DNA of 64,000 bases from CAZABP01 sp964483245 (GTDB taxonomy: Bacteria > Planctomycetota > UBA1135 > UBA2386). Both the position numbers and the translations under genes were made by a program. The stretch spans positions 124,001-188,000 of the forward strand of contig CAZABP010000004.1 of NCBI GenBank assembly GCA_964483245.1. The letters are read 5' to 3'. Below are positions 43,619-51,586 of the stretch, one piece after another. The notes below the pieces were generated by a model that saw only the letters and a program-made list of their open reading frames with translations, had not been told where the DNA came from and ran no database searches. How positions within the stretch are numbered: the stretch's first letter is position 1; each line of letters begins with the position of its first letter.

Positions 43619-46600
43619 CGCTCACCTCCCCGGCGCAGGGCCACCACACGCTCGTCGGCGACGTCGACCGCCTGCACGAACTCACGGAACTCCGCGTACT
43701 CCGCCGGCTCGATCCGCGGCGATCGGCGCAGCAGCCGCCGCTCGACGACGACGTCGTTCCCGTCCTGGCGCCACTGCAGCGAGTAGCTGGCGAACGGCCG
43801 CTCGATCTCGACCGGCGGGGGCAGCGCGTCGACGTTCCACCCCGCTGGCAGTTTGTAGCGCAGCGTCGACGACGCCGAGCCCGGCACGCCGAGCAGCAGC
43901 GGCAGCGTCCGGGACTCGGCGCGGGCGAGCGTCGGCAGCGTGTCGCGCAGGAAGCGCGACTTCAGCATCAACGCCCCCTGCTGCCGCTCGAGCGCCTGCT
44001 CGACGTCGAACTCGATCTCGACGCGCACCGGCGCATGCAGATCGAGCAGATCGCTGGTCTGCAGCGCCTGCACCTGCGACTTGCCGAACTCCTGCGTCAA
44101 CATCCGCTCGATCTTCTCGCGCTGCTTCTGCGGTTCATTGCCGAGCTCTTCGCGCAACGCGACCGCCTCGTTGCCGGTCGGCGTCAGCGCGACCCGCCCG
44201 CGCCCGCCGCCGTCGGGCCGCACGGCCAGTTCGATCGTGCGGCGGTCGTCGTTCCGCTCCGCGTCGGTCCACGGCAGATCGAGCAGCTCGCCATCACCCT
44301 CCTTGACGACCAGCACGCGCGCGCCCTGGTCCATCTCCGGCACCGTGTCCAGCGGGTGATAGATCGCGGTTCCGTCCAGGAACATCGCGGCGCGCTCACC
44401 GCTGGCCGGCAGATAGCTGATGCAATGGTTGAAGTGGTGGACCAGCGGCAGCGCCAGGTCATCGGCGCTGCGCAGCGGATCGGCCCAGATCAACACCGGC
44501 CATGCCTCGACGTCGATCTCACCGAGCATCGCCGTCAGCAGCAGCGCCTTGTCTTTGCAGTCGCCATGCCGGCGTTCGAAGATCACCGGCGTGCTGTACG
44601 GCTTGTAGCCGTGCACGCCGAACTCCCAGGCGGTGTAGCGCACGTCGGTGGTCACGAACCGGTAGATCGCGGCGATCTTCGCCATCTCGTCGGTCAGCCC
44701 CGCGGTCAGCTCACGCACCTTCGCCTGCATCTCCGGACTCACTTCGATCTGGCGGCGGATCAGGTTCCACCACCACTGGCTGAAATGGTTCCAGTCGCGA
44801 TACGTCGTGACGCGCGCCAGCGGCACCGTCTCGCGCCACGACGGACTGCGCTCCTCGACCGCCGACCGCGCCACGTCGCGCATGCGCCAGACGTGCACCG
44901 TGCGGCCGGCCGCGTCGGTCGATGTCTCCGGCTGCGGCGCGCCATGCACGGACTGCAGGTGGTAGTCGCGGCCCGGCTCGAGGATCGTCACCAGCTCCGA
45001 GCGCGCGACCGGATTGCCGTCGCGCGAAGCGAACGAGTGCTGCAGACCGAAGATGTCGCCGAAGAACGTCGGCGCGAGATCGTCGACGCGCGATTGCAGC
45101 TCGACGATGTCCCCCGGCTGCAGCGGTGGCAGGTCGACCCAGAACCCCTGCAGCTTCGGCCGCAGGATGCTGCCATCCGGCTTGCGCACGCGCGCCAGCA
45201 GGATCCGCGCGCGCTGTTCGCCGAACGCGTGCGGCACGAACCAGCGGTCGAGCTCCCGCGCCCCCTGCTCGGTCAACACGCGGCGGATCACGTGCTCGTA
45301 GCTGCTGGTCGTCCCGCCGCGGTACGCCACGACGACCTCCTGGCGCAGCAGGTCGTGCAACGGATCGTTGGCAGTCTTGGCGTCGGCTGGGGGTCCGCCG
45401 TCCGCCGCGATGACCGCGTCGCCGTCGAGCTGGTAGTCGGTGTAGAACGGCTTCAGATCCGCTTCGAGGAACTCGAGCAGCCGCCGCTGCTCCTTGCGGT
45501 TCGGGTTCAGGTCGAGCGCGCGGCGCAACGACTCGATCTCGCCGTCGCGGTCTCCGGCCAGCCCCTGTACGACCGCGACCTCGACCAGCGCCTCATCGTC
45601 CTCGGGGCAGATCACGAGCCAGTCACGCCAGGTCTGCAGCGCGCCGGCGTAGTCTCCTTGCGCGCGCTGCCAGTCCGCCATCCGCTGCCGTGGCTGGCGG
45701 TCGAATGGATCCAGCTCGACGGCGCGGGTGAACAGCACGCGCGCCTCGTCGGTGCGGCCGGTGCGCAGCAGCAGCTGCAGCAGCCCGTCGACGCGTGGTC
45801 GTCTCCACTCCGCCTGCAGCGCCAACTGCCGATGGCGCAACGAGTCGGCGATCCGCTCCTGGCGCGCCTGCACGTTGCCGGCCTCGTCCTGCAGCCGCGG
45901 ATCGCCGGCGTGCTGCTGCGCGGCGGCCAGGATTTCGCGGTCGTCGAGCGGGGTCAGGTCCTGGTGGCGCAGTGCCTCGGCGAGCAGACGCCGCGCCGTC
46001 GCGTTCTGCGGCGCGATCGCCAGCGCGCGCCGCAGCAGCTGCTCGGCCGCACGTCCATTGTTGGTGCCATCGAGCTCGATCTGGGCGAGACCGAGCAGCG
46101 CCGGCACGTAGTCCGGGTCGGCGGTCAACGCGCGGCCGTAGTCGTGGCGGCGCGGGTTGTCGTCTTTCTCGGCCTCGTGTTGTGCTGGGCGGACGCGCGT
46201 CCGGGCGAGCAGGTCGTGTGCGGCCGGATCCTGGGGCCGGGCTGCGACGAGCTGGCGCGCCAGCTCGTGGTCGCGCCGTTCGTTCGGATCGTCCGGCGCG
46301 AGCAGCAGCAGGTAGTGCGCGAGCCGGAACGCCGCGTCGAGGTCGCCGCCGGCCGCTGCTTGCGCGAGCTGCGTGCGCGCTCCGAGCGAGGGGCTGGTCG
46401 GTTTCGCCGCAGGCGGCTTGGTCGCCGAGGCCTGGCGCAGGTCTTCGGCGCTGCAGCGCTCGACGACTCCCTGCAGCGGGCCACCTTCCGGCTTCGTCAG
46501 GCGTGCCGTGAAACCGAACGGCCCTTCCTGATCGCAGACCTTCAGCAGCAGCAGGTTCGGGCCGGCCGCGAGCCGGACCGGCACGGCGTCCTGATCGGCG

Positions 46601-47283
46601 TGCAGCGGCCGCCGCACGTCCCGTGACAGCAGCGACTCGCCGTTCAACCAGAACACCACCGCCTCGTCGCTGCCGAGCCACAGCAGCGCGTCCTGCTCGC
46701 GCTCGGCGTGTACGACGGTCGCCGCGTAGCAGAGGACCTGATCGTTCGGTCGCACGACCGCATCGAGGTCGATCCGCCCATCCGCGAGTGCATCGGTCGG
46801 CTGCCGGCGCCACCGCACCGGCCGCTTCTTGCCGTCGTAGACCGCGTCCGGATCGATCCCCTGTTCCGGCGGCAGGGCGCGCTTGAAGCCGGCACCACGC
46901 TCGTTGTCGAACGGCCCGACGATCCACCATCCGGTCAGCAGACCGAGCTCGGGGGTGAGCTCGCGCAACACGGAGGTCCGGCCGGCCGCGCGCGCGGCTT
47001 CGAACCGCCAGGCCTGCAGACGGTCCCGCACGCGCGGATCCGCGGCCGCCGTCGCTGCGTCGCGCAGCGCCCGCTCGACCTGATCCCAGTCGCCGAGCCG
47101 GCGCGTCAGCTCGACGGCGAGGGCGGCGCCGACTTCGTCTCCTGCGCCAGCGGCCGCGAGGAACCGATCGCGCGCCGCGGCCGCATCGCCGCGCGCGAGC
47201 GCCTGCCACGGGTCATGCTGCGCGGCGAGCGTCGCGAGCAGCAACGGGATGGCGAGGAGGGTCGGCGGGCCGGCGCGGAACAT
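43615..47283 (-). CDS. Giant secreted DUF3857/transglutaminase-like protein with TPR region
   Basis: 1222 residues. Signal peptide ends TLAAQ. Helical repeats ~25-110, a beta domain ~115-265 (GWWIVGPFDNERGAGF, ALLWLGSDEAVVFWLNGESL), TPR-like ~310-600, DUF3857 ~610-850 (SSYEHVIRRVLTEQGARELD), and a transglutaminase-like domain ~880-1010 with catalytic Cys in FERRHGDCKDKALLLTAML and the following His region (LPLVHHFNHCISYL ... FLDGTAIYHPLD). The triad appears complete. C-terminal beta domain to the end. Transglutaminase-like folds may act as proteases or cross-linkers; the substrate is unknown. First gene of the pair. Confidence 0.82.
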   Translation of the reverse strand: MFRAGPPTLLAIPLLLATLAAQHDPWQALARGDAAAARDRFLAAAGAGDEVGAALAVELTRRLGDWDQVERALRDAATAAADPRVRDRLQAWRFEAARAAGRTSVLRELTPELGLLTGWWIVGPFDNERGAGFKRALPPEQGIDPDAVYDGKKRPVRWRRQPTDALADGRIDLDAVVRPNDQVLCYAATVVHAEREQDALLWLGSDEAVVFWLNGESLLSRDVRRPLHADQDAVPVRLAAGPNLLLLKVCDQEGPFGFTARLTKPEGGPLQGVVERCSAEDLRQASATKPPAAKPTSPSLGARTQLAQAAAGGDLDAAFRLAHYLLLLAPDDPNERRDHELARQLVAARPQDPAAHDLLARTRVRPAQHEAEKDDNPRRHDYGRALTADPDYVPALLGLAQIELDGTNNGRAAEQLLRRALAIAPQNATARRLLAEALRHQDLTPLDDREILAAAQQHAGDPRLQDEAGNVQARQERIADSLRHRQLALQAEWRRPRVDGLLQLLLRTGRTDEARVLFTRAVELDPFDRQPRQRMADWQRAQGDYAGALQTWRDWLVICPEDDEALVEVAVVQGLAGDRDGEIESLRRALDLNPNRKEQRRLLEFLEADLKPFYTDYQLDGDAVIAADGGPPADAKTANDPLHDLLRQEVVVAYRGGTTSSYEHVIRRVLTEQGARELDRWFVPHAFGEQRARILLARVRKPDGSILRPKLQGFWVDLPPLQPGDIVELQSRVDDLAPTFFGDIFGLQHSFASRDGNPVARSELVTILEPGRDYHLQSVHGAPQPETSTDAAGRTVHVWRMRDVARSAVEERSPSWRETVPLARVTTYRDWNHFSQWWWNLIRRQIEVSPEMQAKVRELTAGLTDEMAKIAAIYRFVTTDVRYTAWEFGVHGYKPYSTPVIFERRHGDCKDKALLLTAMLGEIDVEAWPVLIWADPLRSADDLALPLVHHFNHCISYLPASGERAAMFLDGTAIYHPLDTVPEMDQGARVLVVKEGDGELLDLPWTDAERNDDRRTIELAVRPDGGGRGRVALTPTGNEAVALREELGNEPQKQREKIERMLTQEFGKSQVQALQTSDLLDLHAPVRVEIEFDVEQALERQQGALMLKSRFLRDTLPTLARAESRTLPLLLGVPGSASSTLRYKLPAGWNVDALPPPVEIERPFASYSLQWRQDGNDVVVERRLLRRSPRIEPAEYAEFREFVQAVDVADERVVALRRGGER

Positions 47284-47412
47284 GCCCCGCAGATACGCCC
47301 TCGGCCCCGCGTCGCCCAGTTGAAACCTGCGCTGCGGCAGATCTCCAGGCGGGGGGTTGCGCAGCCCGCCCCGAACAGGCTCCGGTCGCCGGCTGTGGGG
47401 TTCGGTTGGGGG

Positions 47413-48249
47413 CTACCGCGGCGCCGTCGCGCGCATGATCTCAACCGGCCCGAGGGCACCGGAACCGTTCTGGTCGGCGTCGCGCAGGATCCGGTCGCGC
47501 CAGCGCACGAGGGAAGGATCGAACCGCGCGAGCAGGTTGCCGAGCTCGCCCGCATCCAGGACGCCGTTGCGGTCCCGGTCCTGCGGTGCCAGCGCGCGCG
47601 GCAGCATGCCGCCACCTTCCTGGCGTGGAGCTTCCGGCGGTGGCTGTGCCGGCAGCCGCGCCGCGAGCGGGACCATCTCCTCGACCGAGAGGTCGCCGGA
47701 TCCGTCGCGGTCGAACTCGCGCAGGATCGCCGCGACCGAACCGGGCAGCTGCGGGACGTTGACCAGCAGCTCGAGCTCCTTGCCCGCCAGCTTCGCGTCC
47801 TTGTTGGCATCCAGCAGCGACATCGCCTGCTCGGCCAGCGGACGCGCGCTCTCCTGGCTGCGCGCCGGCAGTCCGAAGCGGATCCGCACGCGGAGGCTGC
47901 CGCCGTGATCGACGAGGTCGCGGAACCGGACGTCGAACTCCGGCCACTCGAGGTAACCGTCGCGATCCACGTCGAGTCGCCGGAACGGCTCGGCCGCGCG
48001 CGGCGTGCCCAGGCCTTCGAACGCCTGTCCGACCTCGAGGATGCTCAGCCGGTCGTCGCCGTTGCGATCGGCCGCGGCGAACACCGCGCGGCTGGTCGGC
48101 TCGTCGTAGACCTCGAGCCCGGTGATGCGCGGCGGAGCATCCTGCGCCAGCGCGGCCGCGCCCGGCAGCGCGGCCAGCAGCGTCGCGAGCAGGGGCGCGG
48201 CGCGGCATGCGCGCGTGCCGCGGCGCAGCTCACGGGATGAACAGCGCAT
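47413..48249 (-). CDS. Secreted EF-hand protein with five or six calcium loops
   Basis: 278 residues from the ATG at 48249; signal peptide with cleavage in AAALAQ. EF-hand loops: 61-72 (DRNGDDRLSILE), 93-104 (DVDRDGYLEWPE), 147-158 (DANKDAKLAGKE), 180-191 (DRDGSGDLSVEE), 224-235 (DRDRNGVLDAGE) all have acidic residues at 1, 3, 5 (or Asn/Ser) and Glu at 12; a sixth at 257-270 has a two-residue insertion. Five loops should bind Ca2+. Export and loop number suggest a periplasmic or surface calcium-binding role. Its start overlaps the end of the RD-repeat gene by 20 bp. Confidence 0.85.
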   Translation of the reverse strand: MRCSSRELRRGTRACRAAPLLATLLAALPGAAALAQDAPPRITGLEVYDEPTSRAVFAAADRNGDDRLSILEVGQAFEGLGTPRAAEPFRRLDVDRDGYLEWPEFDVRFRDLVDHGGSLRVRIRFGLPARSQESARPLAEQAMSLLDANKDAKLAGKELELLVNVPQLPGSVAAILREFDRDGSGDLSVEEMVPLAARLPAQPPPEAPRQEGGGMLPRALAPQDRDRNGVLDAGELGNLLARFDPSLVRWRDRILRDADQNGSGALGPVEIMRATAPR

Positions 48250-49264
48250 CCTTGCCGAGCAGCAGATGCCCGGTCGCCGCAGTTGTGCGGCCGCTGGTGA
48301 ACCCGGCGAGTTCGCTCCGGATCCCCTGCGCGCGCAAGCTGCGCAGCAGCGGGCCGAGTTGGCGTGGATCGGCGGCCAGCACGATCGCATCCACCCGGCT
48401 TGCGAGCGCCATCGCATCGACAGCGATCGCGACCGGGATCGAAGCTTCGTCCTCGGCCGCCTCGATCTCGAAACCGTGCGCGCCCAGGGTCGTCCCGAAC
48501 CGCGCATGCTCCGCCGTCGCATACGCGATCGCGCGCACCAACCCGCGGTTCGCCGTCATCGCGCGGATCAGCTTGCGGTGCGAGAGTTCACCTCCGGCGG
48601 TGCGCGCCTCGCTGCGCAGCCAGCCGAGGTCGACGAGAACAGCAACACGTTGGTTCGCGGGATTGCTCGCTACCGGCGGCGCTGCCTCGACGGGCGGTGC
48701 GGCGGGGGACTCGGACGGGCGGTGGACCAGCAGATGCCGCGGCTCCCCCCGCTCCCGACTCCGATCCCGCTCTCTTTCCCTATCCCGCTGCGGAACCCGC
48801 GCCTGCTCCGGGCCTGGGCCCGGCCTCGGTTCCCTTTCCCGCTCCCGTTCGCCACCGAACCCGCGCCCGCCGCGACCCCGATCCCGATCCCGATCCCGGT
48901 CACGATCCCGATCCCGGTCACGATCCCGTTCGCGACCGCGCGCCGGCTCCCGTTCCCGTTCCCGTTCCCGTTCCTGATCCGGAACCCGAACCCGATCCCG
49001 ATCCCGATCCCGCTCCTGCGTCCGATCCCTATCCCTATCCCCAACCCGCTCCTGCGCTGGCTCGTCGAACCACACATCCACCTCTTCCGGGGGCGTGCCG
49101 GCGGTCGGCGTGCGCTTCTCCACGGCCGGCAGCGAGACCTCCTCTCCGACGCCCGGAGGCTTCACGTCCGCCTCCCTGCTGCGGGGTGGCGCGCCAGACG
49201 GCTTGGCGCTGCGCGCCTCCATCTCCTCACCTTGCGGAAAGATGTCCGCGCCGAAATCGCTCAT
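48230..49264 (-). CDS. RD/RE-repeat protein with C-terminal NYN-like (PIN-fold) domain
   Basis: 344 residues, no signal peptide. Residues ~72-173 are almost pure Arg-Asp and Arg-Glu dipeptides (for example DRDRDRDRDRDRDRDRGRGG at 114-133), a charged disordered segment. Residues ~205-344 read as a NYN/PIN-like domain: QRVAVLVDLGWLRSEA, then SHRKLIRAM, VRAIAYATAEHARFG, DAIVLAADPRQLGPLLRSLR and GIRSELAGFTSGRTT. NYN domains are predicted ribonucleases; acidic residues at the ends of strands 1 (Asp212) and 4 (DAIVLAADPRQ) are present. The nucleotide repeat (CGATCC units) makes the length prone to slippage. Confidence 0.7.
   Translation of the reverse strand: MSDFGADIFPQGEEMEARSAKPSGAPPRSREADVKPPGVGEEVSLPAVEKRTPTAGTPPEEVDVWFDEPAQERVGDRDRDRTQERDRDRDRVRVPDQEREREREREPARGRERDRDRDRDRDRDRDRDRGRGGRGFGGEREREREPRPGPGPEQARVPQRDRERERDRSRERGEPRHLLVHRPSESPAAPPVEAAPPVASNPANQRVAVLVDLGWLRSEARTAGGELSHRKLIRAMTANRGLVRAIAYATAEHARFGTTLGAHGFEIEAAEDEASIPVAIAVDAMALASRVDAIVLAADPRQLGPLLRSLRAQGIRSELAGFTSGRTTAATGHLLLGKDALFIP
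48745..49045 (-). repeat. Hexanucleotide-type low-complexity repeat inside the RD/RE coding region
   Basis: Tandem CGATCC/CGTTCC-like hexamers repeat across ~300 bp and encode the (RD)n/(RE)n segment. Array of near-identical units suggests expansion by slippage. Purity is highest at about 48875-48915 and 48990-49015. Confidence 0.75.
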
Positions 49265-49497
49265 CGGGTCAGCAACGGTTGCAGTGGGTCGCTTGGAATG
49301 TCGGCGACCACATTAGCGGGCCGGCATCGATCCGCCACTGCGCCGGACGATGCGCTGCGCGCCGCACTGCGTGCCACCGGGCTCCGGCCGCGGGGCGCAG
49401 CAGATTTCCTGACGCGCTCTTGTCTCCGATCCGCGGTCGCGCTTGATTCTGCGCTCCCCGCGGCCCCCCCAAACGCTCCCTCTCGAGGATCGAAGCC

Positions 49498-49965
49498 TTG
49501 AAGCTCCGCAGATTCCCCCTGTTCCTGGCCATTGCTTGCCTGCTCCTGACGCTGACGAGCTGTGGTACGGTCCGGCGCGCCGGCAAGGACCTCGGCGTCG
49601 TCGCCGTGTCGCCGGTGCTGGTCCTCTACGGTGGTGGCACGGACGCCCTGGCGACCTCGCACGAGGTGCGTGAGGGCCTGGACGGGAACGGGATCACGGA
49701 GGCCCTGGCATTCGTGCCGGCATTCCTGTTCCACACCGTCAAGCACACGCTGTGGGTCTGCGTGCACGCGATCGACTTCTTCATGTTCCCGTTCTACGGC
49801 CTCGGTGAGCTGCACCCGTATGGCGACGAGGTGAAGCCGCTCGACATCTACACCGGGACGATCTTCGACAAGGAGTCGGACAGGGAAGGTCACACGACCG
49901 GTACCGATCCGGCCAGCGGCGAGCAGATCGAGTCGACGCCCGCGCCGGCGAACGCCGGCCGCTGA
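49498..49965 (+). CDS. Small lipoprotein of unknown function
   Basis: 155 residues from a TTG, chosen because GAGG lies nine bases upstream and it opens the lipoprotein signal (MKLRRFPLFLAIACLLL, lipobox LTSC, Cys22). The mature part has a hydrophobic middle (VVAVSPVLVLYGGGTDAL; FVPAFLFHTVKHTLWVCVHA; DFFMFPFYGLGELHPYGDEV) and a polar tail. I recall similar lipoproteins in Planctomycetota but cannot name a function. Flanked by minus-strand genes on both sides. Confidence 0.75.
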   Translation: MKLRRFPLFLAIACLLLTLTSCGTVRRAGKDLGVVAVSPVLVLYGGGTDALATSHEVREGLDGNGITEALAFVPAFLFHTVKHTLWVCVHAIDFFMFPFYGLGELHPYGDEVKPLDIYTGTIFDKESDREGHTTGTDPASGEQIESTPAPANAGR

Positions 49966-49982
49966 GCGCAGCCTTCCGCGAT

Positions 49983-50888
49983 TCAGCGACTCCGCGCCAG
50001 CAGCAGGTCGCCGATCCAGGGGATCGCATCCAGCAGCGCGACCGCGTCGCCGGTGCGCTGCTCGGCCGCCAACGCATCCAACCGCTGCGCCAGCCGGCGC
50101 AGCAGCTCGCGCTCGCTCCGCGCATAGGCTTGCGGCCGCTGCAACATCCCGGCGAGTCGCTCTTGGGCCTCGGTGAGGATCATGGCCGGCTCGCGCGGGT
50201 CCTCGGCGTTGCGACGCCGCGCACCCGGGCCGCGCCAGATCCGCTCGGCGAGCTGATCCGCCTCCTGGTTCTTCCCCTCCAGGCGCAGGCGTAGGACCTC
50301 GAACGACCGCAGGCTGGCCAGGCGGCGGGCCGATTCCCGCGCTTCGTCGCCACCGCCGGCGATGCTGGCCAGGCTCATCCGCAGCAGCGGGTTGCTCTCC
50401 ACCGGGGGATCCTGGCGCGTCAACCAGTCGCGCAGTTGCGTGCGCGCTTGCTGCAGGCGCGCCTCGTCCTGGGCGGCCAGCGCCTGCTGGATCTCGGCCT
50501 GCCGCGCGGCGAGCTCCGGCCAGCGGCGCGTCAGGTCCATCCGCGCGCGGCCGCCGCGGCCGCCGCGCGGCGGCGGTGGCTCGTCCCGCTGTCCTGCGAG
50601 CCAGTGCAGCTCGTGCAGCCGTTGGCTCGCGAGCCAACGCACGCCCTCTGCATTGGCGTCCTCTTGCGACAGCTCGCGATACGCGGCGGTCGCCGCCACG
50701 AGGTCCCGATCCAGCAGTTCCTGCACGCGCGCGGCGGCAAGGCGGCGGTATGCCTCACGCTCCTCGCCCGCGCGCCGCGGTGCCGGGCTCTCGCCGGTGC
50801 CGGGCCGTTCAGGCTCCTGCGCGAGCGTGGCGCCGGCGAGCGCAGCCAGCGTGAGGAGACCGAACGTGCTGCTGTGTGGTTTCAGCAT
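49983..50888 (-). CDS. Secreted helical protein, third gene of a two-component operon
   Basis: 301 residues; signal peptide ends GATLAQ. The mature part is strongly helical and charged (long Arg/Glu/Ala/Leu helices) with a Pro/Gly/Arg linker PPPPRGGRGGRARMD near residue 105. Not recognised. Its start overlaps the response-regulator stop by 7 bp, so it is expressed with the kinase and regulator: it could be a signal input, an accessory sensor or a target. It has no TPR signature I can assert, though the helical pairs are TPR-like. Confidence 0.7.
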   Translation of the reverse strand: MLKPHSSTFGLLTLAALAGATLAQEPERPGTGESPAPRRAGEEREAYRRLAAARVQELLDRDLVAATAAYRELSQEDANAEGVRWLASQRLHELHWLAGQRDEPPPPRGGRGGRARMDLTRRWPELAARQAEIQQALAAQDEARLQQARTQLRDWLTRQDPPVESNPLLRMSLASIAGGGDEARESARRLASLRSFEVLRLRLEGKNQEADQLAERIWRGPGARRRNAEDPREPAMILTEAQERLAGMLQRPQAYARSERELLRRLAQRLDALAAEQRTGDAVALLDAIPWIGDLLLARSR

Positions 50889-51586
50889 GGCTCCGAATCG
50901 AACCGGTACCCGATCCCGTGCACGGTCACGATGTGGATCGGCTGGTCGGCGTTGACCTCGACCTTCTTGCGCAACCTCGCGATGTGGTTGTCGACGGTGC
51001 GGGTCGTCGGCAGGTGCACGTAGCCCCAGACCTTCGTCAACAGATCGCTGCGCGTCACGACCTGTCCACGGTGTTGGATCAACAGGCGCAGGATCTCCGC
51101 TTCGAACCGGGACAGTTGATGCTCGATGCCGTCCCGCGTCACCGTGAACCTGCCGAAGTCGACGGCGAGGTTGGGGAACTGCTGGACCTTCGGAGTGCCG
51201 GCGACGGTCTGGCCGCGCGCACGGCGCAGCACGGCGCGGATGCGTGCGCTCAGCTCCGGCAGCGCGAACGGCTTCGCGACGTAGTCATCGGCGCCGAGCT
51301 CGAGGCCGGCCACCTTGTCCGAATCGCGCCCCTTCGCCGACAGGATGATCACCGGCGTGTGCGAGCCGCGCTCCTTCAGCTGGCGCAGCACGTCCAGCCC
51401 GCTGATGCCCGGGAGCATCAGATCGAGCACGATCAGGTCGGCGGCGCCGCCCGCGGCCAGCTGCAGTCCCTCGGTGCCGGTGGCCGCGGTCGTGACGCGG
51501 TAGCCCTCGACCTCGAGGTTGTGCTGCAGGCCGGCGCGCAGGTCCGGCTCGTCTTCGATGACCAGGATGTTCGGCGACTCGCTCAT
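50882..51586 (-). CDS. OmpR/PhoB-family response regulator
   Basis: 234 residues. Receiver domain: acidic pocket EDEP at 11-14, phosphoacceptor Asp55 in LIVLDLMLPG, Thr/Ser in VIILSAKG and Lys in DDYVAKPF. C-terminal winged helix: FEAEILRLLIQHRGQVVTRS, LLTKVWGY, RTVDNHIARLRKKVE and THGIGYRF-type ending (TVHGIGYRFDSEPC). DNA-binding transcription factor whose phosphorylation is set by the overlapping histidine kinase. Start overlaps the kinase stop (ATGA). Confidence 0.95.
   Translation of the reverse strand: MSESPNILVIEDEPDLRAGLQHNLEVEGYRVTTAATGTEGLQLAAGGAADLIVLDLMLPGISGLDVLRQLKERGSHTPVIILSAKGRDSDKVAGLELGADDYVAKPFALPELSARIRAVLRRARGQTVAGTPKVQQFPNLAVDFGRFTVTRDGIEHQLSRFEAEILRLLIQHRGQVVTRSDLLTKVWGYVHLPTTRTVDNHIARLRKKVEVNADQPIHIVTVHGIGYRFDSEPC

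Noticed and set aside
43231..46626. Open frame of over 1100 codons on the plus strand
   Set aside because: It lies antisense over the giant DUF3857 genes, is rich in Arg, Ala, Gln, Val and lacks any domain; a shadow caused by high G+C codon third positions.
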